The translations under genes and the position numbers were made by a program. A stretch of 64,000 nt of DNA from HXMU1420-13 sp965249965 (GTDB taxonomy: Bacteria; Bacteroidota; Rhodothermia; Balneolales; Balneolaceae): positions 2,046,001-2,110,000 of the forward strand of contig OZ252262.1 in assembly GCA_965249965.1 (NCBI GenBank), given 5' to 3'. Of the stretch, positions 53,982-63,700 are shown piece by piece. Under the pieces are notes generated by a model. The model was not told the DNA's origin and did not search any database. It saw only the letters and a program-made list of their open reading frames with translations. The stretch's first letter is position 1, and each line of letters opens with the position of its first letter.

Positions 53982-55030
53982 TGAAATACAAGAATATCTT
54001 ATTCTTAGGTTCAATGAAATGCAATGCAAGTTGTTCATATTGCTTTATGGGCAATGATTCAAATCCATTCAGTAGCTGTACGATTAATAAACAAGTATTA
54101 GGAAAGTTCATACATAGGATAAGTGAATATTTAGATACTAATGAAAATGGAATAATAATAACACTTCATGGAGGTGAGCCTACCCTAATGGACAAAGAAG
54201 TGTTTTCTGAGTTTGAAAAAGCATACTTGAAAGTTGATAGATCTAGACTTCACTTCCATTTACAATCAAACTTACTATACCTTCCAGACTATATTATCGA
54301 TTTTATTAAGAAGTGTGACGTTAAGGTTTCAACATCAATTGATGGTGACTATTATATAAATTCTAAGTCAAGGGGATATACCCAAAAACAATACTCAAAG
54401 TGGTTACAGAATGTCAAAAAAATTAAAGCTTTAAATGGAAGCCTTGGTGTTGTATGTGTTTTGAATAAAACTAATATAAGTCATTCAGCAAAAATCCTTG
54501 AATACTTTGCTGAACTTGGGATAAATCCTAGGTTTAATATTTGCTATGATATAGATGATCAACCAATTAGTTATAAAAGATATTTTTCAGTGTTAAAAGA
54601 ACTTTCAAAACATAGATTTCTATATAAAGATATCAGTGTACAACCTATAGATAGTCACATCTATAAGATATTAAGTGATAAAAAGATAGATATATTCTGT
54701 AATGATTTGGATAAGTGTGCTGATTATTACATCGCCGTTGATAATTTAGGTACTACATGGTCATGTGGTAGGTACCACAATGATAATAGTGGGTATGTCG
54801 GAGATATATTTAAAAACACAATTGAAGAATTGTATCAAATTAATTGTAAAATTTTCTCACAAAAAAAGGTTAAGACAAAGTGTGAAAATTGTGATCTACA
54901 TCCAATATGTGGTCGTGCCTGTATGCACCAACAAGAGTATTTGATTACTGAAGAAAATGATTACTGTAGTTCCTTTAAGGAATACGCCGAAAACCTTATT
55001 GATTTAACTTATGAACAGGCTTACAATTGA
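53981..55030 (+). CDS. Radical SAM/SPASM enzyme 2 of the peptide operon
   Basis: 349 residues: C14-NAS-C18-SY-C21 cluster motif, TLHGGEPTLM for SAM binding, and a SPASM domain (about 250-340) with WSCGRYHN, CENCDLHPICGRACMHQ and a final YCSSF. SPASM radical SAM enzymes typically form thioether or C-C cross-links in peptides, or act on enzymes as sulfatase maturases do. It overlaps the next gene by 20 bases. Confidence 0.9.
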   Translation: MKYKNILFLGSMKCNASCSYCFMGNDSNPFSSCTINKQVLGKFIHRISEYLDTNENGIIITLHGGEPTLMDKEVFSEFEKAYLKVDRSRLHFHLQSNLLYLPDYIIDFIKKCDVKVSTSIDGDYYINSKSRGYTQKQYSKWLQNVKKIKALNGSLGVVCVLNKTNISHSAKILEYFAELGINPRFNICYDIDDQPISYKRYFSVLKELSKHRFLYKDISVQPIDSHIYKILSDKKIDIFCNDLDKCADYYIAVDNLGTTWSCGRYHNDNSGYVGDIFKNTIEELYQINCKIFSQKKVKTKCENCDLHPICGRACMHQQEYLITEENDYCSSFKEYAENLIDLTYEQAYN

Positions 55031-56027
55031 AATAAGGTTATTTGGGAATTACTGTAACAAAACGTGCAAATATTGCTACCAGAATAGATCCGAAAAAAGT
55101 TTCGTTAGTAAAGACCATATCAATTCTCTTATATCTAAGGTTAATTATTACACTCAGAATAATGATCTAGATAGTCTAAAAATAATATTTCATGGAGGTG
55201 AACCTCTTTGGGATAATGGTCGATACATAAAGGCTCTAAATAATCAATTCAAAAGATATTTAAAATTTAAAAAGGTTGCTTTTGGAATACATACAAATGG
55301 CTTGACACTAAATAAATCACTAAATAATATCAGTGATGAAACCCATTTATGTATTAGTATTGACCAACCGAATGATAGAGCAGTCCTAGATAACAAATAT
55401 TATCAGGATATCATCAATTTACAGCATTCTATAATGCCTAATAGACTGATTTATCAGATTGTTTTATATAAACAGTTCAGTGTAGAGAGATTATTTGTAT
55501 TAGAACAATTATTAGACAGGTTAAAGGCACTTAATATTAAATTGATTTACTATTTAACATCCGATAAATTACATGAACAATTTAAATCTAGTATAAAAAA
55601 GTATCTTCAGTTATTATATAGAGATGGTTATTCTGTTGAGCCAATCAAACAGATTTTTAGTGAAAAAGAGCTAAAAGGGTGTCAGTTTAATGAGTCAGGG
55701 TGTTTATACAAGAGCAAAAATGATTTTTCAATTTGTCTTGATGTAGATGGTTCAATTTATGCATGTAACAGGTTTGCAGCTATAAATACTGATAGAATAA
55801 CAAAGATCGATAATACAGTGAGCTCTGAAGAATTTTGGAATAAGATTACTTCGGTACTTAATTATAGTTGTAAATATTCAAAATTATGTCAGTTGAATGT
55901 GAAGAGTAAATGTAAATCGGGTGGATGTAAATTTGAACAAACACAAATTACTAAATTGCGACCGTATCAGTGTACAGCACTAGAAGAAATGATTTGCGAA
56001 AAGAATTTTTCAATGTATTTGAATTAA
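55011..56027 (+). CDS. Radical SAM/SPASM enzyme 3 of the peptide operon
   Basis: 338 residues: C15-NKT-C19-KY-C22 motif, KIIFHGGEPLWDNG, and a C-terminal Cys-rich region (IYACNRFAA, CKYSKLCQLNVKSKCKSGGCKF, YQCTALE) consistent with auxiliary clusters. It differs clearly from enzyme 2, so the three are not recent duplicates. Overlapping frames point to coordinated expression. No transporter or protease gene follows; the operon ends here and a convergent gene starts at 56092. Confidence 0.9.
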   Translation: MNRLTIEIRLFGNYCNKTCKYCYQNRSEKSFVSKDHINSLISKVNYYTQNNDLDSLKIIFHGGEPLWDNGRYIKALNNQFKRYLKFKKVAFGIHTNGLTLNKSLNNISDETHLCISIDQPNDRAVLDNKYYQDIINLQHSIMPNRLIYQIVLYKQFSVERLFVLEQLLDRLKALNIKLIYYLTSDKLHEQFKSSIKKYLQLLYRDGYSVEPIKQIFSEKELKGCQFNESGCLYKSKNDFSICLDVDGSIYACNRFAAINTDRITKIDNTVSSEEFWNKITSVLNYSCKYSKLCQLNVKSKCKSGGCKFEQTQITKLRPYQCTALEEMICEKNFSMYLN

Positions 56028-56091
56028 AAAACCTTCTGATTTGGGGGCATGTCTAGTTAATTAAAACCTGACCAACATATACACCTCATTG

Positions 56092-57117
56092 TTATTTCCC
56101 CCTCTGTTTTGAGTAATATAATTTATTCAATTTTAAAGCCCTCTCCTTAATTATTTCATGAAGAAACTCCGGTTCCAATACCCTCACCTTCTCCCCAAAA
56201 CTTAATATCAGAGTCTCCAATTCATAATTTGGAATGACTTCAATTTCGACGATTAACTTATCTTCTGTCAAATATGATTTTTGAGTAGGATGAAGTGGTT
56301 TGGTTTCGATATAAGGGGCCTGCTCTTTAGTAACTTCGAGCTTTATAGTTTCAACTTCTATATCTGCAGGACGGGTAACACCAATTATATCATAGAAGTA
56401 GTCATTCCAGTCGATTTCGCTCGATTGGTAAGAATCTGTTAAGTACTCAATAGATAGTATTCGGTCTAGAGCAACGGTCCAAGTTGGAATTTCACGATCT
56501 GGGTTCAGTCCAATCACGAACCAACGATTGTTGTATTGTTTTAAGAAGTAGGGGTGCAATCTAAAAGAATAACTGTCATCTGTTTTAAAGTCCTTATAAC
56601 TAATACTGAGAACCTGTTCCTTATTGATGGCTTCATAAAGTGGGCTAAGGTACTCGATTCCTTTTAAATCGACGTTAGACTCTATGGAGATAATCTCCTT
56701 CGAATTGGTTTTTACATCAAAGCGGTCTTTTAGTACCGGAATCAATTCTTGAACCCACTCGAATTGTGGGGCACCTCCAAATCTAGATAGAACTTTAATT
56801 GCTGCATTGATTTGATTTAACTCTTCTTCGTTGATTGGTGCCTTTGATATTGTAAACTCAGGATCAGAGTATCGGTAATAAACTCTTCGACCATCTTTTA
56901 GCCTGTTAAGTGGAATAGACCACCCCTGATCACTCTCCATAAATTTAATGTCATCAAATAGTTGTCGTCGTTTTATTTTAGATTGAGGACCGTTATACTC
57001 TTCAAGAGCTAAGTTGATTTCATGTAGTAAGTCTTGCCAAAAATAATTACGTCGGTGATTACTAAAACAACTATCTAAGACTTTATACCTAAGTAAGGCA
57101 TTTTTGTTGATTGACAT
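56092..57117 (-). CDS. WYL-domain transcription regulator
   Basis: 341 residues: N-terminal winged helix (about 1-95), WYL domain (about 155-225; QVLSISYKDF, HPYFLKQYNNRWFVIGLN) and a C-terminal WCX-like extension. WYL repressors such as BrxR and CapW control phage-defence loci and bind inverted repeats in divergent promoter regions. Here it faces away from a type I restriction-like operon with a perfect palindrome in the 72-base gap, suggesting the same task. The signal is probably a nucleic-acid ligand, by family analogy. Confidence 0.88.
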   Translation of the reverse strand: MSINKNALLRYKVLDSCFSNHRRNYFWQDLLHEINLALEEYNGPQSKIKRRQLFDDIKFMESDQGWSIPLNRLKDGRRVYYRYSDPEFTISKAPINEEELNQINAAIKVLSRFGGAPQFEWVQELIPVLKDRFDVKTNSKEIISIESNVDLKGIEYLSPLYEAINKEQVLSISYKDFKTDDSYSFRLHPYFLKQYNNRWFVIGLNPDREIPTWTVALDRILSIEYLTDSYQSSEIDWNDYFYDIIGVTRPADIEVETIKLEVTKEQAPYIETKPLHPTQKSYLTEDKLIVEIEVIPNYELETLILSFGEKVRVLEPEFLHEIIKERALKLNKLYYSKQRGK

Positions 57118-57127
57118 GGGTTTTTAT

Positions 57128-57148
57128 CTGTGCAGAATCAGTGCACAG
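57128..57148. promoter_or_regulatory. Palindromic operator in the WYL/kinase intergenic region
   Basis: CTGTGCA (57128-57134) and TGCACAG (57142-57148) are perfect inverted repeats around 7 bases. They lie just upstream of the promoter box at 57157 and 11 bases from the WYL start codon, an ideal place for autorepression and control of the divergent operon. Confidence 0.65.
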
Positions 57149-57156
57149 CATGTTAT

Positions 57157-57164
57157 TAAATTTG
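57157..57164 (+). promoter_or_regulatory. -7 promoter box of the kinase-restriction operon
   Basis: TAAATTTG fits TAnnTTTG. The start would be near 57171, about 19 bases before the TTG start of the first gene. The palindrome at 57128-57148 occupies the -33 region, so a bound repressor would block transcription. Confidence 0.6.
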
Positions 57165-57189
57165 CATCGAATTAAAAATTACTATCGCT

Positions 57190-59781
57190 TTGAAAGACGA
57201 GTTAAAACAATTATCAGATTTCTTATTAAGAAATGAATTGGTCAAAAGGAGTTTTCTTCCACCAAAAATCGAAAAAATCGTGTTGTATTTATTCCTCAGA
57301 AGATATGATGCGATTAAAACGGATTTAAACTTACCTGATTTTAAATATGATATAAAGAAATATCAGAGTAAGGATGGAGAAGAATTTTATCCACATGATG
57401 ATATCTTTAAACCATTTTATTCCTTTATTCAGAGTAGCCTAAAAGTAATCAATGCAGAAGTATTAGACAGAATATTCAATGATGATGGGAACCTGTCTGG
57501 GTATCAGTCGGAAGAAATTCTTAATCTAGAAAATGAAATAGAGAGAATAGGGATATTAGATTTCTCAATAGAAACATTCACTATTTCAGAGTTCGATGAT
57601 TTCTTTATGGAATTGATTTATTCACTAAAGTTGGATAGAGAATCGATTAAAATTAGTAAAGAGTTCTCAGGATTGATTAATGATGTATTGAAAACGTCAA
57701 AGAAAGAGCTTTATATAGGTGATACTACATCACAAATTTTGTTTGATAGAGTTAATTACAAAGGGAAAAAAATAATTGGTGGAAGTGGTGATTCGAAGCT
57801 CTGGTACTATTTAAGAATCTTGTTATCTGGGAAAAAAAATATTGATGTGGACTATGGACTTACTACAATAATTCTAAATAAGCCTTTCGATTATATTTTT
57901 GCAATTCCATCTGTTGGTAAAATAGAGAAACGTTTATTTGATGGGTTAAAAGGGGGTGATAAAGTTAATATTACATATAGATATTGGGAATTATTTTACT
58001 CTGAATTAGCACTTAAAGGATTAAAAAAAGATGGAAAAGCAATACTGATATTACCTTCAAATACTCTTGTTCGAACGACAAGAGCTTTTCAAAGATTCCG
58101 AAAGAGAATTGTAGAATCAGAGAAACTAAAAACGATTATCCGGCTGCCAAAAGGAATTTTTGGACTGTTCAATAGGCTTGAATATTCCTTGATTGAATTG
58201 GACAATAGTTGGAATAAAAACTATATAAAGTATATAAATAGTGTTGAAATTGAGCCATTTCTCTATTCAAGAGAACGAAAGAAGAACCAAGTCTTTTTTG
58301 AGGAATTAAGGTCATTTTGGAAAAATGATTCAAATTCTTACCCCTTTGTCAATCAAGTTAAAATTTCAGATATAAGAGAGAAAAACTATTCACTGGGTTT
58401 TGCGAATTACTTTAACGTAAATGTTAATACAGATTCCCATAAAAGGTATGATGAAGAAAAGCTAATCTCATTTAACGAGATACTGCAAAAGTCTGAACAG
58501 GGTACAACAAAAGTATCTGAAAAAGTACCATACGTAAACATCTCCCATTTATCAGAGAGTTTTACAAAGTTCAGAATTAATGTAGAAGACTTACCTAAGT
58601 CAGGAAAAGGAAAAAGACTCAAAAAATTAAACTCATCCGCAATACTAATAGGTAAAATAGTTGGAAGTATAAAACCCTCGGTTATTGAGGTTAATGAAAA
58701 GTCAGTGTACTTGGAACCCAAGGTTATTGCATATGAAATTCCGAATTCTCTCAATTTAGAATACTTAATTCTGGAGCTTAGATCAGATTTCGTTCAACAA
58801 CAGTTCAAAGCTATAGCTTCTGGACAAACTATCCCTAGTATTCGAGAGTCCGAACTGCACAATGTCTTTTTAAGGGTTCTTCCATTACCTAAACAATTGG
58901 AGATTGTTAAAGATGAATATTCAACAATCGCTAAGAGCAAATTAGAAGAAGTAGAGGGGTTAAGTGCGGATATAAAATTTATTGAAAAGGAGGTTTTCGC
59001 TTCCTTTGCTCACAATTTCAAGCAGATTTTACATAAAGTAGCTTTAGATATTGATACGCTTAAGAATTATATGACGGGGTTACAGGAAAAAGACATCATT
59101 AATTTTGGTAGCTCTATTCTCTTTGAAGAAAAAGCTCCAGCAGGTCAAAGTGTAGGCGAAGTGCTTACGAGATTAGTATCAAACCAAAATAAAGCAGAAG
59201 ATTTTCTTCAAAACGAAGTAGCATATTTCACTCAAGACCAAGGGAAGTATTATACAATAGTAAATATTAAAGATGTTACTCTAAATTGGAAGAAGCGACA
59301 GATTTGCAATAATTATAAAATAGTATTTCGAGATAGTGTTTTTGGAAACTTAGATTCTGATTTTGACGACCATCTTCCTGATTATATCGCCAAAACAAAT
59401 GAAAGTGATTTGGTGAGCATACTCAATAACCTACTGAAAAATGCAGTAGAACACGGTTTTCAAAGAGACAAAGACAATGAATTTGTGATCTGCTTTACAA
59501 CAGAATCTAGGGAAGGTTCACCAATACCAACACCAGTAATGCACGTTGGAAACAATGGGATTCCATTTCCTAATGATTTTACATGCAATGATTTATTTAA
59601 ATTGCATCATAAGGGAAATAAAAGTAGTGGCAGTGGATTAGGTGGGTATAGTATTAAGAGAAAATTGGATAGAATGGGGGCTACAATAAAATGCAAATCT
59701 TCTATTCTACCTAAAAACGATTTTCCTATACAATTTGAAATACATTTTAAACCAGTAGAGTTTGAGGATTTTGATGAATAA
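57190..59781 (+). CDS. Degenerate methylase-specificity domains fused to a histidine-kinase core
   Basis: 863 residues from a TTG start. Residues about 160-350 resemble an N6-adenine methylase fold but carry FDYIFAIPSVG (234-243) where NPPF/NPPY should be, and no SAM-binding Gly motif is apparent. Residues ~400-570 look like a type I target-recognition half (VPYVNISHL ... ILIGKIVGSIKPS ... ASGQTIPSIRESEL) with a coiled helix after it. Residues ~600-860 form a kinase core: FASFAHNFKQIL (His608 as phosphoacceptor), N-box LNNLLKNAVEHGF, G1-like HVGNNGIPF and G2 GSGLGGYS. It could sense DNA and signal to the receiver protein encoded next. Confidence 0.8.
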   Translation: MKDELKQLSDFLLRNELVKRSFLPPKIEKIVLYLFLRRYDAIKTDLNLPDFKYDIKKYQSKDGEEFYPHDDIFKPFYSFIQSSLKVINAEVLDRIFNDDGNLSGYQSEEILNLENEIERIGILDFSIETFTISEFDDFFMELIYSLKLDRESIKISKEFSGLINDVLKTSKKELYIGDTTSQILFDRVNYKGKKIIGGSGDSKLWYYLRILLSGKKNIDVDYGLTTIILNKPFDYIFAIPSVGKIEKRLFDGLKGGDKVNITYRYWELFYSELALKGLKKDGKAILILPSNTLVRTTRAFQRFRKRIVESEKLKTIIRLPKGIFGLFNRLEYSLIELDNSWNKNYIKYINSVEIEPFLYSRERKKNQVFFEELRSFWKNDSNSYPFVNQVKISDIREKNYSLGFANYFNVNVNTDSHKRYDEEKLISFNEILQKSEQGTTKVSEKVPYVNISHLSESFTKFRINVEDLPKSGKGKRLKKLNSSAILIGKIVGSIKPSVIEVNEKSVYLEPKVIAYEIPNSLNLEYLILELRSDFVQQQFKAIASGQTIPSIRESELHNVFLRVLPLPKQLEIVKDEYSTIAKSKLEEVEGLSADIKFIEKEVFASFAHNFKQILHKVALDIDTLKNYMTGLQEKDIINFGSSILFEEKAPAGQSVGEVLTRLVSNQNKAEDFLQNEVAYFTQDQGKYYTIVNIKDVTLNWKKRQICNNYKIVFRDSVFGNLDSDFDDHLPDYIAKTNESDLVSILNNLLKNAVEHGFQRDKDNEFVICFTTESREGSPIPTPVMHVGNNGIPFPNDFTCNDLFKLHHKGNKSSGSGLGGYSIKRKLDRMGATIKCKSSILPKNDFPIQFEIHFKPVEFEDFDE

Positions 59782-60718
59782 ACCTATAAAAGTCTTATTA
59801 CTTGATGATGATGCAGAAAACATAAAAACAGAACTTGAATTAAATGCAAAAAGTAACAGAGTTATTCTATTTAAGGCATTATCGAACGCAGAAGAAGGTA
59901 TAGATTACATTAGAAAACACCATTCAAGAATTGATGCAATAATACTCGATGGCTATTTTTGGGAGAAATCTACTTCTTCTAGTAGAAAGGATATCACAGC
60001 TCTAAGGAAAACCATTCGAGAGTTACAACGATTACTTGATGCTGAAAATATTTCCATTCCCTTTTGTGTTTTAACTGGATACGCTGAGGAGTTAAGCACA
60101 GACTCTTTATTTTCTGAAGTAAAAATATTTAGAAAAGGTCGTGTTTCATCAGATATGTATGATTACTTAAAAGAAGAGGTGGCTAAGAATGAGGATTATC
60201 AAATAAAAAATGAGTACCAAGAAATTTTTGAGCTTTTCGATAATCATTTACTGCCGGAAGACAAAGAAGAGGACTTAGTTGAGATTGTTAGGAAGTTGAA
60301 GAGTAAAGCTAAATACAATGATGACGATGCCTTTAATCCTATTCGGAAAATGTATGAGGTATTAATACGAATGCTACACGAAATAGCCTTGGAAAAAAAT
60401 AAATATCAAGATGTTGTTCCATTGAGCCTATTTAATGACAATGAAAAACTAAGTATTACTTGGTCTTGGTATTATCTATCAGGGAAAGACGTAAAGGAAA
60501 ACGCAGGTAAAGAAAATGAGCGTATCAAAATTCAAGCCCGAAACGAGCCAGTCTGGCCATTACACATAGCAAACCTAACGAAAATGATGGTTGATACAAC
60601 TCAAGAAGGCTCTCACGATTACCCTGAAGATGTACATCATTATGCCTATAAGAGCACTGTATTCGCACTTCTTGAGTTAATGCTTTGGTATAAACAATTC
60701 ATTCAGACATATGAATAA
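59774..60718 (+). CDS. Receiver-domain protein partner of the methylase-like kinase
   Basis: 314 residues from ATG 59774, overlapping the kinase stop by 8 bases. The receiver domain (about 1-130) keeps the acidic pocket DDD (11-13), the phosphoacceptor D59 in AIILDGYFW, Thr in FCVLTGYAEE and Lys in IFRKGRV. The C-terminal ~180 residues are helical (EDLVEIVRKLKSKAKYN, YAYKSTVFALLELMLWYK) and show no known DNA-binding or enzyme motif. Output is unknown; it may act by protein contact, for example on the restriction subunit encoded next. Confidence 0.82.
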   Translation: MNKPIKVLLLDDDAENIKTELELNAKSNRVILFKALSNAEEGIDYIRKHHSRIDAIILDGYFWEKSTSSSRKDITALRKTIRELQRLLDAENISIPFCVLTGYAEELSTDSLFSEVKIFRKGRVSSDMYDYLKEEVAKNEDYQIKNEYQEIFELFDNHLLPEDKEEDLVEIVRKLKSKAKYNDDDAFNPIRKMYEVLIRMLHEIALEKNKYQDVVPLSLFNDNEKLSITWSWYYLSGKDVKENAGKENERIKIQARNEPVWPLHIANLTKMMVDTTQEGSHDYPEDVHHYAYKSTVFALLELMLWYKQFIQTYE

Positions 60719-60788
60719 ATATTGACTTTAATTTTAGTGTAATGTATTTACAACTGCTTGTGGGGAAAGTTAAGATGAGAATAAAGAA

Positions 60789-63700
60789 ATGAAATTCAAC
60801 GAAGACTCAAGGGTTAAAATACCCAGTATCTTACATCTGATCCGATTGGGGTATTCCTATCTTTCTTTGAAAGATCAAGAATGGGATAAATCCACCAACA
60901 TCTTCACAGGTATCTTCAGTGAAAGTATTCAGCGAATAAACCCTCTATTAGAGAGTTCTGAGGTCACTATAGTATTTAATGAAGTAGCTCTGTCTCTAGA
61001 GAATGAAGACTTGGGCAAAGCTTTTTATGAAAAGTTGATCAGTAAATCCGGAACAAAACTGATAGACTTCGAGAATTTTGATAATAATTCTTTCCATGTT
61101 GTTACCGAGCTACCGTATGAAAAAGATGATGATAATTTCAGACCGGATATCATCCTATTAATTAATGGAATGCCATTATTCTTTATCGAAGTAAAAAAGC
61201 CGAATAATAGAAATGGAATTTTAGATGAGCACAAACGAATAAAGACTCGGTTCAAAAACAAGAGCTTTAGAAATTTTGTCAACATTACTCAGTTGATGGT
61301 GTTTTCAAATAATATGGAGTATGATGACAGCTCACCTAATATAATTGAAGGAGCTTTTTATGCTTCATCCTCATATCGAGAACCTATCTTCAATTACTTC
61401 AGAGAAGATCCGGATTTCAAACAGAATTTAGTATTACCAGAATTAGAAGATGAAACAGAGCTATTTGTACTAAAGGATACAAACTATGCCAGTATCAGGA
61501 ATTCACCTGAATTCGCTACTAATAAAAATCCAGAAACCCCTACTAATAGGATTTCAACCTCTCTCTTTAGTAGAGATCGTGTTTCCTTTTTACTTCAGTA
61601 CGCATTTGCTTATGTGAAAGAGAGTTCAGGGTTACAAAAACACGTAATGCGGTATCCTCAAATATTTGCTACCAAAGCAATCGAGCAAAAGCTCAGTGAA
61701 GGAACAAAGAAGGGTATAATTTGGCATACTCAAGGTAGTGGAAAAACAGCGCTGGCTTATTACAATGTTAAATACTTGACCGATTATTATCAGAAGAAAG
61801 GAGTAATTCCAAAGTTCTATTTCATTGTAGATCGGCTGGATCTACTAACTCAGGCATCCAGAGAATTTAAGGCTCGCGGACTAGTCGTTTATCATGTGAG
61901 TTCTAAAGAAGCTTTTGCCAAAGACATTAAGTCGAACAGTGCGATTCACAATGATCAAGGTAAGCCAGAGATTACGGTCGTTAACATTCATAAATTTAAA
62001 GATGATCCAGATGTAACTCGAAATACTGATTATAACATTGGTATTCAACGAGTGTACTTCTTAGATGAAGTGCATCGCAGTTATAACCCGAAAGGGAGCT
62101 TTCTAGCAAATCTTAAAGAGTCAGATCCCAACGCGGTAAAAATTGGATTGACAGGTACTCCATTACTAGGAAGTGATTATAACTCGAAGATGTTATTTGG
62201 GGACTACATCCATAAATATTACTACAATGCTTCCATTGCAGATGGATATACTCTTCGGCTAATTCGTGAGGAGATTGACACCCAATACAAATTGAAACTT
62301 CAAGAGACACTTGACCAAATCAAGTTGCTTCAAGGGAGTATCAAGAAACAAGATCTCTTCGCGCATCAGCGCTTTGTTGAAGACATGCTGGCATATATTG
62401 TCAAGGATTTTAGGAATGCTAGGGTGGCAATGAATGACGACTCCATCGGAGCAATGATTATTTGTGATTCTTCTCCTCAAGCACAGATGATGTTTGAAGT
62501 TTTTCAAAAGCAGTATGCGGAAAATATATATACCAATTTGATGGCTGCTGATGATGAAAGCTCTGATCGATTTGTGGTACTAGATGGGTATTCAGACAAA
62601 AAGATGACAGCCAGACTTATTCTGCATGATTATGGATCACGACAAGATCAAAAAGATTGGGTAGAAGAGTTTAAAGATGGAAAAGTTGATTTCTTGTTTG
62701 TCTATAATATGCTATTAACTGGTTTTGATGCGCCTCGATTAAAGAAGTTATATGTAGGTAGAGTCATTAAATCCCATAACCTACTTCAGGCATTAACCAG
62801 AGTAAATCGTACATATAAAGATTTTCGCTATGGGAATGTAGTAGACTTTGCTGATATCCAATCTGAATTTGATAAGACCAACAAAGCCTATTTTGATGAG
62901 CTCCAATTAGAGTTGGGAGATGAAATGGAACACTATTCCAATCTCTTTAAATCAACCGAAGAAATTGAGCAAGAGATTAATGAGATCAGAAGTGTTTTGT
63001 TGTATTTCGATACAGAAAATGCGGAAGTCTTTTCCCAGCAAATTACTGAGATTGAAGATCGGGCAGAGATGCTTAAAATCACCCGTGCACTAAATAATGC
63101 AAAGGCGCTCTATAATTTGATTCGCCTATCCGGTAATTATGAGCTTCTTGAAAAGCTAGACTTTAGAAAGCTAACAATCTTATCCAGAGAGGCAGACAAT
63201 CATCTGGCACTAATAAATACCAAAGAGTCACTTGAGAATAATGTGGATAGCATGAATTTGCTGAATGTTGCTCTGGAGGATGTCATCTTTACGTTTACAA
63301 AAGTAAGTGAAGAGGAAATGGTATTAGCAGATGAGCTTAAAAACACTCTGCAAAAGACCCGTGAAATGTTGGGGAATAATTTTGATCCAATAGATCCGGA
63401 ATTCATTTCTTTAAAAGAGGAGTTAGAGCGACTCTTCAAAAAGAAGAAACTTACTGAAGTCACTAAAGATGAAATGGAAGCCAATATCAAAGAATTGGAT
63501 ACCATTTTTAAAAAAGCCAAGGAATTAGAACGAAAGAATAATTTGGTAAAAGCCAAGTATGAAAACGATGAGAAGTATGCTCGCCTTCATAAAAGGTTAA
63601 TGGAGAAAGATCCATTAACGGATAATGAGGCTAAGTTATTCGAGGTACTTCAGGATCTAAAAAGAGAAGTTGATACTCAGATTCTTCAGAACTCGAATAT

